Shown here: positions 9,457 to 17,675 of the stretch, piece after piece
Numbering within the stretch: the first letter of the stretch is position 1
Layout of the letters: each line of letters begins with the position of its first letter
DNA from: CAXTPV01 sp965276715
GTDB taxonomy: Bacteria; Pseudomonadota; Alphaproteobacteria; Acetobacterales; Acetobacteraceae
Direction: 5' to 3'
DNA length: 64,000 bases
Assembly: GCA_965276715.1 (NCBI GenBank)
Contig: OZ255622.1
Location: forward strand, 3,472,001 to 3,536,000
Program-made: the position numbers and the translations under genes
The notes under the pieces: model-generated
Seen by the model: the letters and a program-made list of their open reading frames with translations, nothing else
Told to the model about the DNA's origin: nothing
The model's database searches: none

Positions 9457-9873
9457 ATGATGTCCCCCAAGCGGAGCAAGTTCCGCAAGGCCCACAAGGG
9501 CCGCATCCACGGCCTCGCCAAGGGCGGCACCGCGCTCAATTTCGGTGCGTTCGGCCTCAAGGCGCTCGAGCCCGAGCGAATCACCGCCCGCCAGATCGAG
9601 GCCAGCAGGCGGGCGATCACGCGCGCGATGAAGCGTGCCGGCCGGGTCTGGATCCGCATCTTTCCCGACGTGCCGGTCTCGACCAAGCCCGCGGAAGTCC
9701 GCATGGGCTCGGGCAAGGGCAGTCCCGAATTCTGGGTCGCGCGCGTCAAGCCGGGCCGCATCATGTTCGAGATCGACGGCGTCCCCGCCGACGTCGCCCG
9801 TGAGGCGCTCGCCCTCGGGGCAGCCAAGCTGCCGATCAAGACCAAGCTCGTCACCCGCGTGGGGGAGGCCTGA
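9457..9873 (+). CDS. rplP: 50S ribosomal protein L16
   Basis: 138 residues. The MMSPKRSKFRKAHKGRI start matches the family pattern M-x-x-PKR, so the first of two adjacent ATGs (9457) is used. RMGSGKGSPEFWVARVKPG is the conserved loop near the A-site tRNA. It is one base before rpmC. Confidence 0.97.
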   Translation: MMSPKRSKFRKAHKGRIHGLAKGGTALNFGAFGLKALEPERITARQIEASRRAITRAMKRAGRVWIRIFPDVPVSTKPAEVRMGSGKGSPEFWVARVKPGRIMFEIDGVPADVAREALALGAAKLPIKTKLVTRVGEA

Positions 9874-9874
9874 G

Positions 9875-10084
9875 ATGGCGGCCAGGAACACCGCATCCGA
9901 CCTGCGCGCCAAGACTGCCGACGAGCTGTCGACGCTCCTGCTCGACCTCAAGCGCGAGCAGTTCAACCTGCGCTTCCAGCGCGCGACCGGCCAGCAGGAA
10001 GGGACCGCGCGCGTGCGCGTCGTCCGGCGCGAGATCGCGCGCATCAAGACCCTGCAACATCAATCGCGCGCCCGCGCATCCTGA
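9875..10084 (+). CDS. rpmC: 50S ribosomal protein L29
   Basis: 69 residues. The ATG at 9875 follows the rplP stop by one base. The helical hairpin is recognisable: KTADELSTLLLDLKREQFNL, then RFQRATGQ, then VRREIARIKT. A longer upstream frame exists only as an overlap with rplP and is rejected. Confidence 0.96.
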   Translation: MAARNTASDLRAKTADELSTLLLDLKREQFNLRFQRATGQQEGTARVRVVRREIARIKTLQHQSRARAS

Positions 10085-10097
10085 AGGGAGACGAGAA

Positions 10098-10385
10098 GTG
10101 CCCAAGCGTATCCTGACAGGCCGCGTCACCAGCGACAAAATGGACAAGACCGTGACGGTGTCGGTCGAGCGTCGCGTGATGCATCCGCTCTACAAGAAGT
10201 TCATTCGCCGCTCCAAGAAATACGCGGCCCACGACGAGGCGAACGCATGCCGCGTCGGCGACACCGTCCGCATCGAGGAGTGCGCACCGATCAGCAAGCG
10301 CAAGACGTGGACCGTGGTGACGCGCAACGGCGAAGTGTTCGCGAACGCGCCCGTCGAACCGTCGCCCGAAGCGGTCGCGGCCTGA
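10098..10385 (+). CDS. rpsQ: 30S ribosomal protein S17
   Basis: 95 residues from a GTG start at 10098 preceded by AGGGAGACGAGAA. It begins MPKRILTGRVTSDKMDKT and contains the OB-fold stretch KYAAHDEANACRVGDTVRIE and CAPISKRKTWTVV. The C-terminus is slightly extended and acidic. It sits 15 bases before rplN. Confidence 0.97.
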   Translation: MPKRILTGRVTSDKMDKTVTVSVERRVMHPLYKKFIRRSKKYAAHDEANACRVGDTVRIEECAPISKRKTWTVVTRNGEVFANAPVEPSPEAVAA

Positions 10386-10400
10386 GGCCGGGAGAGAGAC

Positions 10401-10769
10401 ATGATCCATCCCGAGACCAACCTCGACGTCGCCGACAATTCCGGTGCGCGCCGCGTCCAGTGCATCAAGGTGCTTGGCGGGTCCAAGCGCAAGACCGCCT
10501 CGGTGGGCGACGTGATCGTCGTCTCCGTCAAGGAGGCGATCCCGCGCGGCAAGGTCAAGAAAGGCGACGTGCATCAGGCCGTCATCGTCCGCACCGCGGC
10601 CGCCGTTCGCCGTCCCGACGGGAGCGCCATCCGTTTCGATCGCAACGCGGCCGTGCTGATCAACAAGCAGTCCGAGCCGATCGGCACCCGCATCTTCGGC
10701 CCGGTCGTGCGCGAGTTGCGCGCCCGGCGCTTCATGAAGATCATCTCGCTGGCGCCGGAGGTGCTGTGA
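10401..10769 (+). CDS. rplN: 50S ribosomal protein L14
   Basis: 122 residues, the invariant length, MIHPETNLDVADNSGARRV to ISLAPEVL. VLINKQSEPIGTRIFGPV and RELRARRFMKI are intact. The stop TGA overlaps the rplX start as TGATG, giving a 1-base overlap. Confidence 0.98.
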   Translation: MIHPETNLDVADNSGARRVQCIKVLGGSKRKTASVGDVIVVSVKEAIPRGKVKKGDVHQAVIVRTAAAVRRPDGSAIRFDRNAAVLINKQSEPIGTRIFGPVVRELRARRFMKIISLAPEVL

Positions 10770-11089
10770 TGGCGGCCCGCATCAAGAAAGGCGACCAGGT
10801 GGTCGTCATCACCGGCAGGCAGAAGGGCGACCGCGGCGAGGTGCTGCAGGTCATCCCGGCCGAGGAGCGTGCGGTCGTCCGCGGCGTGCATCTGGTCAAG
10901 CGTCACCAGAAGCCACGTGGCATGGGGCAGCCCGGGGGCATCGTCGAGCGCGAGGCGCCGATCCATCTGTCCAACCTCAAGCTGATCGATCCCAAGACCG
11001 GCAGGCCGACCAAGGTCGGCTTCCGCCTCCTCGAGAACGGCACCAAGGCGCGTGTCGCCAAGGCGACCGGCGAACTGATCGAGACCTGA
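10769..11089 (+). CDS. rplX: 50S ribosomal protein L24
   Basis: 106 residues. The KOW motif is clear: KKGDQVVVITGRQKGDRGEV. It continues with RGVHLVKRHQKP and IHLSNLKLIDPKTGRPT. L24 is an assembly initiator of the large subunit. The start is coupled to the rplN stop, and rplE begins one base after its own stop. Confidence 0.97.
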   Translation: MAARIKKGDQVVVITGRQKGDRGEVLQVIPAEERAVVRGVHLVKRHQKPRGMGQPGGIVEREAPIHLSNLKLIDPKTGRPTKVGFRLLENGTKARVAKATGELIET

Positions 11090-11090
11090 C

Positions 11091-11666
11091 ATGTCAGACA
11101 CCAACCCGAACGTCGCCGGCACCAAGACCCGCCTGCAGCGGCGCTATGTCGAGCAGATCCGCCCCGCGCTGCGGACGGAGTTCAACTACGGCAACGAGAT
11201 GCAGGTCCCGCGCCTGGAGAAGATCGTCATCAACATGGGCGTCGGCGACGCGGCGGGCGACCAGAAGAAGCTGGACGCCGCCGTCGCCGAGCTCACCTTG
11301 ATCGCCGGCCAGAAGGTCGTGAAGACGGTCGCCAAGAAGGCCATCGCCGGCTTCAAGATCCGCGAAGGTCTGCCGATCGGCTGCAAGGTCACGCTGCGCA
11401 AGTCACGCATGTACGAGTTCCTCGACCGGCTGGTGACGATCGCGATGCCGCGCGTGCGCGACTTCCGCGGGCTGCCGGCGGGCAAGGGGTTCGACGGTCG
11501 CGGCAATTTCGCGATGGGTCTCAAGGAACAGATCGTGTTTCCGGAGATCAGCTACGACAAGGTCGACCAGGTGCGCGGGATGGACATCATCTTCGTCACC
11601 ACCGCGCGGACGGATGCCGAAGCCAAGGCGCTGCTGAAGGCGTTCGACCTGCCGTTCGCGGCCTGA
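11091..11666 (+). CDS. rplE: 50S ribosomal protein L5
   Basis: 191 residues; a start extended by about 10 residues (MSDTNPNVAGTKTRLQ) compared with many L5 proteins. Core signatures are VPRLEKIVINMGVGDA, KVTLRKSRMYEFLDRL, FDGRGNFAMGLKEQIVFPE and MDIIFVTTARTDAEAKALL. It binds 5S rRNA. A 62-base gap precedes rpsN. Confidence 0.97.
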   Translation: MSDTNPNVAGTKTRLQRRYVEQIRPALRTEFNYGNEMQVPRLEKIVINMGVGDAAGDQKKLDAAVAELTLIAGQKVVKTVAKKAIAGFKIREGLPIGCKVTLRKSRMYEFLDRLVTIAMPRVRDFRGLPAGKGFDGRGNFAMGLKEQIVFPEISYDKVDQVRGMDIIFVTTARTDAEAKALLKAFDLPFAA

Positions 11667-11728
11667 TGACGATGCATTGGGGAAAACCGCCGTGCCTGAT
11701 CGGCTCGGCAGGTTCCGGAGGATAGAAC

Positions 11729-12034
11729 ATGGCGAAGCTGTCGCAGATCAATCGCAACGAGAAGCGCGAGCGAATGGCCGGCCGCGACCGCGCCAAGCGA
11801 GACGCGCTCAAGTCGGTCGTCAAGGATCGTGACGTGCCGGTCGAGCAGCGCTTCGAGGCGTCGATGCGTCTGGCGCAACTTCCGCGCAACGGCAGCCGCA
11901 CGCGCGTCAAGCTGCGCTGCGCGATGACCGGCCGCGCGCGCGCCAACTACCGCAAGTTCAAGCTATGCCGCATCGCGCTGCGCGAGTTGGCCAGCTCGGG
12001 TCAGATCCCGGGCATGGTCAAGTCGAGCTGGTAA
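11729..12034 (+). CDS. rpsN: 30S ribosomal protein S14 (zinc-independent form)
   Basis: 101 residues, the long form without the four zinc cysteines. Signatures: NEKRERMAGRDRAKRDALK, then LPRNGSRTRVKLRCAMTGRA and ALRELASSGQIPGMVKSSW. The start is preceded by a GGAGGA Shine-Dalgarno. It is 9 bases before rpsH. Confidence 0.97.
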   Translation: MAKLSQINRNEKRERMAGRDRAKRDALKSVVKDRDVPVEQRFEASMRLAQLPRNGSRTRVKLRCAMTGRARANYRKFKLCRIALRELASSGQIPGMVKSSW

Positions 12035-12043
12035 GGAACCGCC

Positions 12044-12442
12044 ATGTCGATGTCCGATCCGTTGGGCGACATGCTCACACGCATCCGCAACGCCCAGCGC
12101 AGCCGCCACACCGGTTGCGTGGCACCCGCGTCCAGGCTTCGCGCCAACGTCCTCGATGCGCTCAGGCGCGAGGGCTACATCCGCGGCTTCACCACCGAGG
12201 AACTCAAGCCCGGCATCGCCCAGTTGCGCATCGAGCTGAAATACAACGAGGGTGAGCCGGTCATCAAGGAGATCCACCGCGTCTCCAAGCCCGGTCGGCG
12301 CGTCTACTCCAAGATCAAGGAACTGCCACGCGTCTATGCGGGACTCGGGGTGTCGATCCTCTCGACGCCGCGCGGCGTCCTGAGCGATGCGGAAGCACGC
12401 GCTGCCAATGTCGGCGGCGAAGTGCTGTGCCGCGTATTCTGA
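12044..12442 (+). CDS. rpsH: 30S ribosomal protein S8
   Basis: 132 residues. MSMSDPLGDMLTRIRNAQ is the usual N-terminus; an alternative ATG lies at 12050. The C-terminal signature is VYAGLGVSILSTPRGVLSD followed by GGEVLCRVF. In enterobacteria S8 is the spc-operon translational repressor; no such site was recognised here. Confidence 0.97.
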   Translation: MSMSDPLGDMLTRIRNAQRSRHTGCVAPASRLRANVLDALRREGYIRGFTTEELKPGIAQLRIELKYNEGEPVIKEIHRVSKPGRRVYSKIKELPRVYAGLGVSILSTPRGVLSDAEARAANVGGEVLCRVF

Positions 12443-12452
12443 GGGGCGACGC

Positions 12453-12986
12453 ATGTCACGTATCGGCAAATATCCTGTCGAGATCCCAGCGGGCGTCGAG
12501 ATCGCCATCGCGAACGGGGTCCTGACCGCCAAGGGCAAGCTCGGTTCGCTCAGCTTTCCGCTGTCGGAGAACATCGAGACCAGCTTCGCCGACGGTCGCG
12601 TCAGCGTTGTTCCGCGCAACAACGAACGCCGGACCCGGATGATGTGGGGCACCACCCGTGCGCTCGTCGCCAGCCTCGTCAAGGGCGTCTCGGTCGGCTA
12701 CACCAAGACGCTCGAGATCACCGGGACCGGCTACCGCGCCGCCGTGTCCGGCAAGAACCTCGAGCTCAATCTCGGCTTCTCCCACCCGGTGGTCTACCCG
12801 ATCCCGGACGGCATCACGATCACCACCCCGCGGCCGACGGCGGTCACCATTTCGGGCGTCGACAAGCAGCAGGTCGGCCAGGTGGCGCTCGACATTCGCC
12901 GCTATCGTCAGCCGGAACCCTACAAGGGCAAGGGGATCCGCTACGACGACGAGGTGATCCGGCGCAAGGAAGGCAAGAAGAAGTAA
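12453..12986 (+). CDS. rplF: 50S ribosomal protein L6
   Basis: 177 residues from the ATG at 12453 (MSRIGKYPVEIPAGVE). The two L6 folds are visible, with GTTRALVASLVKGVSVGYTK and the ending EPYKGKGIRYDDEVIRRKEG. The stop TAA overlaps the rplR start as TAATG. Confidence 0.97.
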   Translation: MSRIGKYPVEIPAGVEIAIANGVLTAKGKLGSLSFPLSENIETSFADGRVSVVPRNNERRTRMMWGTTRALVASLVKGVSVGYTKTLEITGTGYRAAVSGKNLELNLGFSHPVVYPIPDGITITTPRPTAVTISGVDKQQVGQVALDIRRYRQPEPYKGKGIRYDDEVIRRKEGKKK

Positions 12987-13348
12987 TGAGCGCCAATCAG
13001 GATCTCCGGGAGCGCCGGCGTCAGCGTCTCCGCTTCCAGCTTCGCCGCAAGGCCGGCGGCAGGCCGCGTCTGTCGGTGTTCCGCTCGGGCAAGAACATCT
13101 ACGCGCAGGTGATCGACGACAAGGAGGGCCGCACGCTCGCCGCCGCCTCGTCGCTCGACGCCTCGGTCAAGGAACAGGCCCGCACCGGCGCCGACCGCGC
13201 GGCCGCGACCGCCGTCGGCAAGCTCGTCGCCGAGCGCGCGCTCGCGGCCGGCGTGTCAGCGGTGGTCTTCGATCGCGGTTCCTATCTCTATCATGGCCGC
13301 GTCAAGGCGCTGGCCGAGGCTGCCCGCGAGGGCGGTCTCGATTTCTGA
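12986..13348 (+). CDS. rplR: 50S ribosomal protein L18
   Basis: 120 residues, coupled to rplF by the TAATG overlap. The 5S rRNA binder shows RRKAGGRPRLSVFRSGKNIY and the ending VVFDRGSYLYHGRVKALAE. It is 11 bases before rpsE. Confidence 0.97.
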   Translation: MSANQDLRERRRQRLRFQLRRKAGGRPRLSVFRSGKNIYAQVIDDKEGRTLAAASSLDASVKEQARTGADRAAATAVGKLVAERALAAGVSAVVFDRGSYLYHGRVKALAEAAREGGLDF

Positions 13349-13359
13349 AGGGCAAGACG

Positions 13360-13938
13360 ATGGCACGTGATGACCGGGGCGGTGGCCGGCGCGATCGCGA
13401 GCGGGACCGCGATGGCGACGAACTGATCGACAAGCTCGTCACCATCAACCGTGTGGCGAAGGTCGTGAAGGGTGGCCGGCGTTTCGCCTTCGCGGCCCTC
13501 GTCGTCGTCGGCGACCAGAAGGGCCGTGTCGGCTATGGTGCCGGCAAGGCGCGCGAGGTGCCCGAAGCGATCCGCAAGGCGACCGACCGTGCCAAGCGCA
13601 CCATGATCCGCGTCCCGATGCGCGAAGGGCGCACCCTGCATCACGACGTCCAGGGCCATTACGGCGCCGGCCGCGTCGTGCTTCGGTCCGCCGAGGCCGG
13701 CACCGGCATCATCGCCGGCGGCCCGATGCGTGCCGTCTTCGAATCGCTCGGCATCGGCGACGTCGTCGCCAAGTCGCTCGGCAGCCGCAACCCGCACAAC
13801 ATGGTCAAGGCGACCTTCGCCGCCCTCGAACGCTGCGCCAGCCCCCGTTCGGTCGCGACCAGGCGCGGCAAGAAGGTGTCCGACATCGTCGGCAAGCGCG
13901 AGGGCACGCCGGTGCAGGAGGCCGTGACCGATGCCTGA
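13360..13938 (+). CDS. rpsE: 30S ribosomal protein S5
   Basis: 192 residues. The double-stranded RNA-binding-like N-domain has LVTINRVAKVVKGGRRFAFA and GYGAGKAREVPEAI. The C-domain has HHDVQGHYGAGRVVLRSAEAG represented by GAGRVVLRSAEAGTGIIAGG. A charged N-terminal tail (DDRGGGRRDRERDRDGDE) is usual in alphaproteobacteria. It overlaps rpmD by 8 bases. Confidence 0.97.
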   Translation: MARDDRGGGRRDRERDRDGDELIDKLVTINRVAKVVKGGRRFAFAALVVVGDQKGRVGYGAGKAREVPEAIRKATDRAKRTMIRVPMREGRTLHHDVQGHYGAGRVVLRSAEAGTGIIAGGPMRAVFESLGIGDVVAKSLGSRNPHNMVKATFAALERCASPRSVATRRGKKVSDIVGKREGTPVQEAVTDA

Positions 13939-14122
13939 GCAGCACCGTGGCAAGGTCCGCGTCACCCAGACCGGATCGCCGATCGGGCGCGAGAAGTCGC
14001 AGCGCGCGACGCTCGTGGGCCTCGGCCTGAACAAGCTGCACCGCATGCGCGAGCTCGAGGACACGAGCGCCGTGCGTGGCATGATCCGCAAGGTGGCGCA
14101 TCTCGTGCGGGTGGAGGATTGA
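13931..14122 (+). CDS. rpmD: 50S ribosomal protein L30
   Basis: 63 residues. VRVTQTGSPIGREKSQRATL, then GLGLNKLHRMRELEDT, and RGMIRKVAHLVRV are the L30 signatures. Its ATG lies 8 bases inside the end of rpsE, so translation is probably coupled. It is followed by rplO after one base. Confidence 0.96.
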   Translation: MPEQHRGKVRVTQTGSPIGREKSQRATLVGLGLNKLHRMRELEDTSAVRGMIRKVAHLVRVED

Positions 14123-14123
14123 C

Positions 14124-14621
14124 ATGAAGCTGCACGAACTGCGCGACAACGACGGCGCCAGACTGAAGTCCAAGCGTCTCGGCCGCGGCATCGGCTCCGG
14201 CAAGGGCAAGACATCGGGCAAGGGCGTCAAGGGCCAGAAGGCGCGCGAGGGCGTCTCGCTGAACGGCTTCGAGGGCGGCCAGCTCCCGATCTACCGCCGC
14301 CTGCCCAAGCGCGGCTTCAAGAACATTTTTCGGAAGGTCTACGCGCCGGTCAATCTGGGCTCACTCGAGGCGGCGTTGGAATCCGGCAAGCTGAGCGCGG
14401 CCGAGCCGATCACCGAGGCCACCCTTCGCGCCGCCGGCATCATCTCCACCGCCAAGCGGGACGGCGTCCGCCTGCTCGCGCGGGGCGAGATCACCAGGGC
14501 GATCCGCATCACCGTCGCCGGCGCCTCCGCCGCCGCCATCGAAGCGGTGGCGAAAGCCGGCGGCGAGGTCACCACGACTGTCCCGCGCGGCGAACCTAAA
14601 GTAGAGGGGTCCGGGGCCTAA
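14124..14621 (+). CDS. rplO: 50S ribosomal protein L15
   Basis: 165 residues. KRLGRGIGSGKGKTSGKG and EGGQLPIYRRLPKRGFKN are diagnostic. The last codons and the stop lie inside a GC-rich hairpin (CCGGGGCC-TAA-GGCCCCGG) that belongs to the repeat family listed separately; the TAA stop forms the loop. The C-terminal residues KVEGSGA therefore derive partly from the repeat. Confidence 0.96.
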   Translation: MKLHELRDNDGARLKSKRLGRGIGSGKGKTSGKGVKGQKAREGVSLNGFEGGQLPIYRRLPKRGFKNIFRKVYAPVNLGSLEAALESGKLSAAEPITEATLRAAGIISTAKRDGVRLLARGEITRAIRITVAGASAAAIEAVAKAGGEVTTTVPRGEPKVEGSGA

Positions 14622-14653
14622 GGCCCCGGCGGGGTTCGGGGCGGAGCCCCGAC
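14606..14653 (+). repeat. Two-hairpin GC-rich repeat between rplO and secY
   Basis: First hairpin: CCGGGGCC at 14611-14618 pairs with GGCCCCGG at 14622-14629, the loop being the rplO stop TAA. Second hairpin: CGGGGC at 14637-14642 pairs with GCCCCG at 14646-14651. The same two-hairpin plan recurs at 18703, 49161 and 50369. Confidence 0.8.
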
Positions 14654-14673
14654 CTTTGAGAGGGGATTGACCG

Positions 14674-16041
14674 ATGGCCTCGGCCGCCGAACAGCTAGCC
14701 GGCAATCTCAGCCTGGGCACCTTCGCCAAGGCGACCGAGCTCAAGAAGCGCATCTGGTTCACCCTCGGTGCGCTGATCGTCTACCGGATCGGCACCTACA
14801 TCCCGGTCCCTGGCGTCGATGCCGCCGTCATGGGCCAATTGCTCGCCCAGCATGGCAGCGGCATCCTCGGCATGTTCGACATGTTCACCGGCGGCGCGCT
14901 CGGCCGCATGACCGTGTTTGCCTTGAACATCATGCCCTACATCTCGGCCTCCATCATCATCCAGTTGATGAGCTCGGCGATCCCGACGCTGGAGACGCTG
15001 AAGAAGGAGGGCGAGCAGGGCCGCAAGAAGCTCAACCAGTATACCCGCTACCTGACCGTGCTGATCGCCCTGTTCCAGGCCTACGGAATCTCGGTCGGCC
15101 TCGAGCGCATGCACGGCGCGTCGGGCCCCGCGGTGATCGATCCGGGCCCATTCTTCGTCTTCTCGTCGGTCGTCACACTGGTCGGCGGCACGATGTTCCT
15201 GATGTGGCTCGGCGAGCAGATCACCGCCCGCGGTGTCGGCAACGGCATCAGCCTGATCATCTTCGCCGGCATCGTCGCCAACCTGCCGCACACCATCTCC
15301 AGCCTGCTGCAGCTCGGCTACACCGGCGGCCTCTCGGCGATCGCGGTCGTCTCGTTCTTCGTCATCGCGCTGGCCGCCATCGCCTTCATCGTCTTCATGG
15401 AGACCGCCCAGCGGCGCGTCGTCATCCAGCATCCCAAGCGCCAGGTCGGCAACCGCATGTACGGTGGCGACACCACCTACATGCCGCTCAAGGTCAACAC
15501 CGCCGGCGTCATCCCGCCGATCTTCGCGAGCTCGATCCTGCTGATCCCGGCCACCCTGATCGGCTTCTCCAGCACGTCGGCCAACCAGCCAGGCTGGCTC
15601 TCCTTTCTCGGCCAGGAACTGGGCCAGGGCCAGCCGCTCTATCTGGCGCTCTACGCGGGGATGATCATCTTCTTCTCGTATTTCTACACCGCGGTCGCCT
15701 TCAATCCGCAGGAGACCGCCGACAATCTGAAAAAGAGCGGCGGCTTCATCCCCGGCCGCCGCCCTGGCAGCAACACCGCCGAGTTCTTCGACTACGTGCT
15801 CACCCGGCTGACCACCGTCGGCGCCCTCTACCTCACGCTGATCTGCCTGCTGCCCCAGGTCCTGGTCGGCCGCTACAACCTGCCGTTCTATTTCGGCGGC
15901 CAGAGCCTGATCATCATCGTGTCGGTCACGATGGACACCGTCACCCAGATCCAGAGCCACCTCCTCGCCCATCAATACCAGGGCCTGATCCGCAAGCAGC
16001 GGGCCGGTCCGCGCAACGCCGGCAGGGGGAGGGCGCGTTGA
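14674..16041 (+). CDS. secY: Preprotein translocase subunit SecY
   Basis: 455 residues with ten hydrophobic segments; the pore of the Sec translocon in the inner membrane. Signatures: FTLGALIVYRIGTYIPVPGV (TM1 and plug region), FALNIMPYISASIIIQLM, GNGISLIIFAGIVANLP and QRRVVIQHPKRQVGNRM (the cytoplasmic loop contacting SecA and the ribosome). The C-terminus has IVSVTMDTVTQIQSHLLAHQ. Start at ATG 14674, 52 bases after rplO, with a GAGAGGGGATTG leader. It overlaps adk by 4 bases. Confidence 0.97.
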   Translation: MASAAEQLAGNLSLGTFAKATELKKRIWFTLGALIVYRIGTYIPVPGVDAAVMGQLLAQHGSGILGMFDMFTGGALGRMTVFALNIMPYISASIIIQLMSSAIPTLETLKKEGEQGRKKLNQYTRYLTVLIALFQAYGISVGLERMHGASGPAVIDPGPFFVFSSVVTLVGGTMFLMWLGEQITARGVGNGISLIIFAGIVANLPHTISSLLQLGYTGGLSAIAVVSFFVIALAAIAFIVFMETAQRRVVIQHPKRQVGNRMYGGDTTYMPLKVNTAGVIPPIFASSILLIPATLIGFSSTSANQPGWLSFLGQELGQGQPLYLALYAGMIIFFSYFYTAVAFNPQETADNLKKSGGFIPGRRPGSNTAEFFDYVLTRLTTVGALYLTLICLLPQVLVGRYNLPFYFGGQSLIIIVSVTMDTVTQIQSHLLAHQYQGLIRKQRAGPRNAGRGRAR

Positions 16042-16712
16042 ACCTCATCCTGCTCGGACCTCCCGGCGCCGGCAAAGGAACCCAGTCCAAGCGTCTCGAG
16101 GAGCGTCACGGCGTCATCCAGGTCTCCACCGGTGACATGCTGCGCGCCGAGGTGCGGGCCGGAACCCCGATCGGCCTGAAGGCCAAGGCGGTCATGGACC
16201 AGGGCCAGCTCGTGTCGGACGACATCATCATCGACATGCTCGGCGAGCGTCTCCGACGCCCGGATGCCACCAACGGCTTCATTCTCGACGGCTTCCCGCG
16301 CACCGCGGCCCAGGCGGTGGCACTCGACAGCCTCCTCGACACGATGGGTGTGGCCCTCGACGCCGTCATCGAGCTCGAGGTCGACGAGCCGCTCCTCGTC
16401 GAGCGCATCGCCGGCCGTTTCAGTTGCGCCACATGCGGCACCGGCTACCACGAGACCTTCAAGCCGCCGCTTGTTCCGGGCACCTGCGACAAATGCGGCG
16501 GCCACGATTTCATCCATCGTGAGGATGACAGGCGCGAGACCGTCTCCGCCAGGCTCGAGGCCTACCGTGCGCAGACCCGCCCGATCCTGCCGCACTACGC
16601 AGCGCAAGGCCGCCTGTTCAAGATCGACGGCATGGCCGACATCGACCAGGTCAGCGCCGCGATCGAAGCCATCCTGGTGCGCGAGCATCGACCCACGGTC
16701 GCGAAGAGTTGA
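16038..16712 (+). CDS. adk: Adenylate kinase
   Basis: 224 residues; interconverts ATP, AMP and ADP. The start is a TTG at 16038 overlapping the secY stop and preceded by AGGGGGAGGGCG; it gives MNLILLGPPGAGKGTQSKRL with the Walker A loop directly after the first strand. The AMP-binding stretch is QVSTGDMLRAEVRAGTPIG and the DGFPRT motif is present. The LID domain has two CxxC pairs (CATC and CDKC), so it probably binds a structural metal. The position after secY is standard. Confidence 0.97.
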   Translation: MNLILLGPPGAGKGTQSKRLEERHGVIQVSTGDMLRAEVRAGTPIGLKAKAVMDQGQLVSDDIIIDMLGERLRRPDATNGFILDGFPRTAAQAVALDSLLDTMGVALDAVIELEVDEPLLVERIAGRFSCATCGTGYHETFKPPLVPGTCDKCGGHDFIHREDDRRETVSARLEAYRAQTRPILPHYAAQGRLFKIDGMADIDQVSAAIEAILVREHRPTVAKS

Positions 16713-16722
16713 CCATGTCGCG

Positions 16723-16750
16723 TTGACTCGGACACCCGCGCCCCTATAGT
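16723..16750 (+). promoter_or_regulatory. Sigma-70-type promoter for rpsM-rpsK-rpoA-rplQ
   Basis: TTGACT at 16723-16728, a 16-base spacer and TATAGT at 16745-16750, close to consensus. It lies in the 159-base gap between adk and rpsM, the only long gap in this part of the operon, so the last four genes can be transcribed independently of spc. Confidence 0.7.
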
Positions 16751-16871
16751 GCGCGCCCTCGGCATGGGCGCACACGGGGTGTCCGCCGCACAGAATGACC
16801 GTCGATGATCCGCCGGACGCAGCCTCCACCATCGGGGGCGGCGCCGGCAAGTGTTTCGTGGAGAACAAGGC

Positions 16872-17249
16872 GTGGCGCGTATAGCCGGCGTGAACATCCC
16901 GACGAACAAGCGTGTCGTCATCGGGTTGCGATACATCTACGGGATCGGGCCGGCGAAGGCCGATCTGATCTGCCAGCAGCTCAACATCCCCGTCGAGCGG
17001 CGCGTCAACCAGCTCTCCGATGACGAGGTGCTGCGCATCCGCGAGCTGATCGACCGGGAGTTCCAGGTCGAGGGGGACCTTCGCCGCGAGCTCGCCATGA
17101 ACATCAAGCGCCTGATGGACCTCGGCTGCTACCGTGGCCTGCGTCATCGCCGCGGTCTGCCGGTGCGCGGCCAGCGCACCCACACCAACGCGCGCACCCG
17201 CAAGGGCAAGGCGGTCGCGATCGCCGGCAAGAAGAAGGTCACCCGCTGA
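16872..17249 (+). CDS. rpsM: 30S ribosomal protein S13
   Basis: 125 residues from a GTG at 16872 reading MARIAGVNIPTNKRVVIG; an in-frame GTG at 16851 would add seven unconserved residues. It carries the helix-two-turn-helix segment YIYGIGPAKADLICQQL and the ending RGQRTHTNARTRKGKAV. Downstream of the strong promoter at 16723. The stop overlaps the rpsK start as TGATG. Confidence 0.97.
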   Translation: MARIAGVNIPTNKRVVIGLRYIYGIGPAKADLICQQLNIPVERRVNQLSDDEVLRIRELIDREFQVEGDLRRELAMNIKRLMDLGCYRGLRHRRGLPVRGQRTHTNARTRKGKAVAIAGKKKVTR

Positions 17250-17647
17250 TGGCCAAGCCCGCCGCCAACACCGCGCGTCCCCGACGCAAGGAACGCAAGA
17301 ACATCATCTCGGGCGTCGCCCACGTGCTGTCGACCTTCAACAACACGATGATCACCATCGCCGACGCGCAGGGCAACGCGATCGCCTGGTCGTCCTCCGG
17401 CAGCCAGGGCTTCAAGGGCAGCCGCAAATCGACGCCCTATGCCGCCCAGGTCGCCGCCGAGGACGCCGGCAAGAAGGCGCGCGAGCACGGCATGGAAACC
17501 CTCGAGATCGAGGTTTCCGGTCCCGGTTCCGGCCGCGAGAGCGCGTTGCGCGCGCTCCAGGCCGTCGGCTTCTCCATCACCGCGATCCGCGACATGACGC
17601 CGATCCCGCACAATGGCTGCCGCCCCCGCAAGCGCAGGCGTGTCTGA
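17249..17647 (+). CDS. rpsK: 30S ribosomal protein S11
   Basis: 132 residues; NIISGVAHVLSTFNNTMITI, SGSQGFKGSRKSTPYAAQVA and DMTPIPHNGCRPRKRRRV are conserved S11 signatures. Part of the mRNA exit platform. It is 28 bases before rpoA. Confidence 0.98.
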   Translation: MAKPAANTARPRRKERKNIISGVAHVLSTFNNTMITIADAQGNAIAWSSSGSQGFKGSRKSTPYAAQVAAEDAGKKAREHGMETLEIEVSGPGSGRESALRALQAVGFSITAIRDMTPIPHNGCRPRKRRRV

Positions 17648-17675
17648 AGACCCGTATTTGAAAGGAGGTGCCCCG

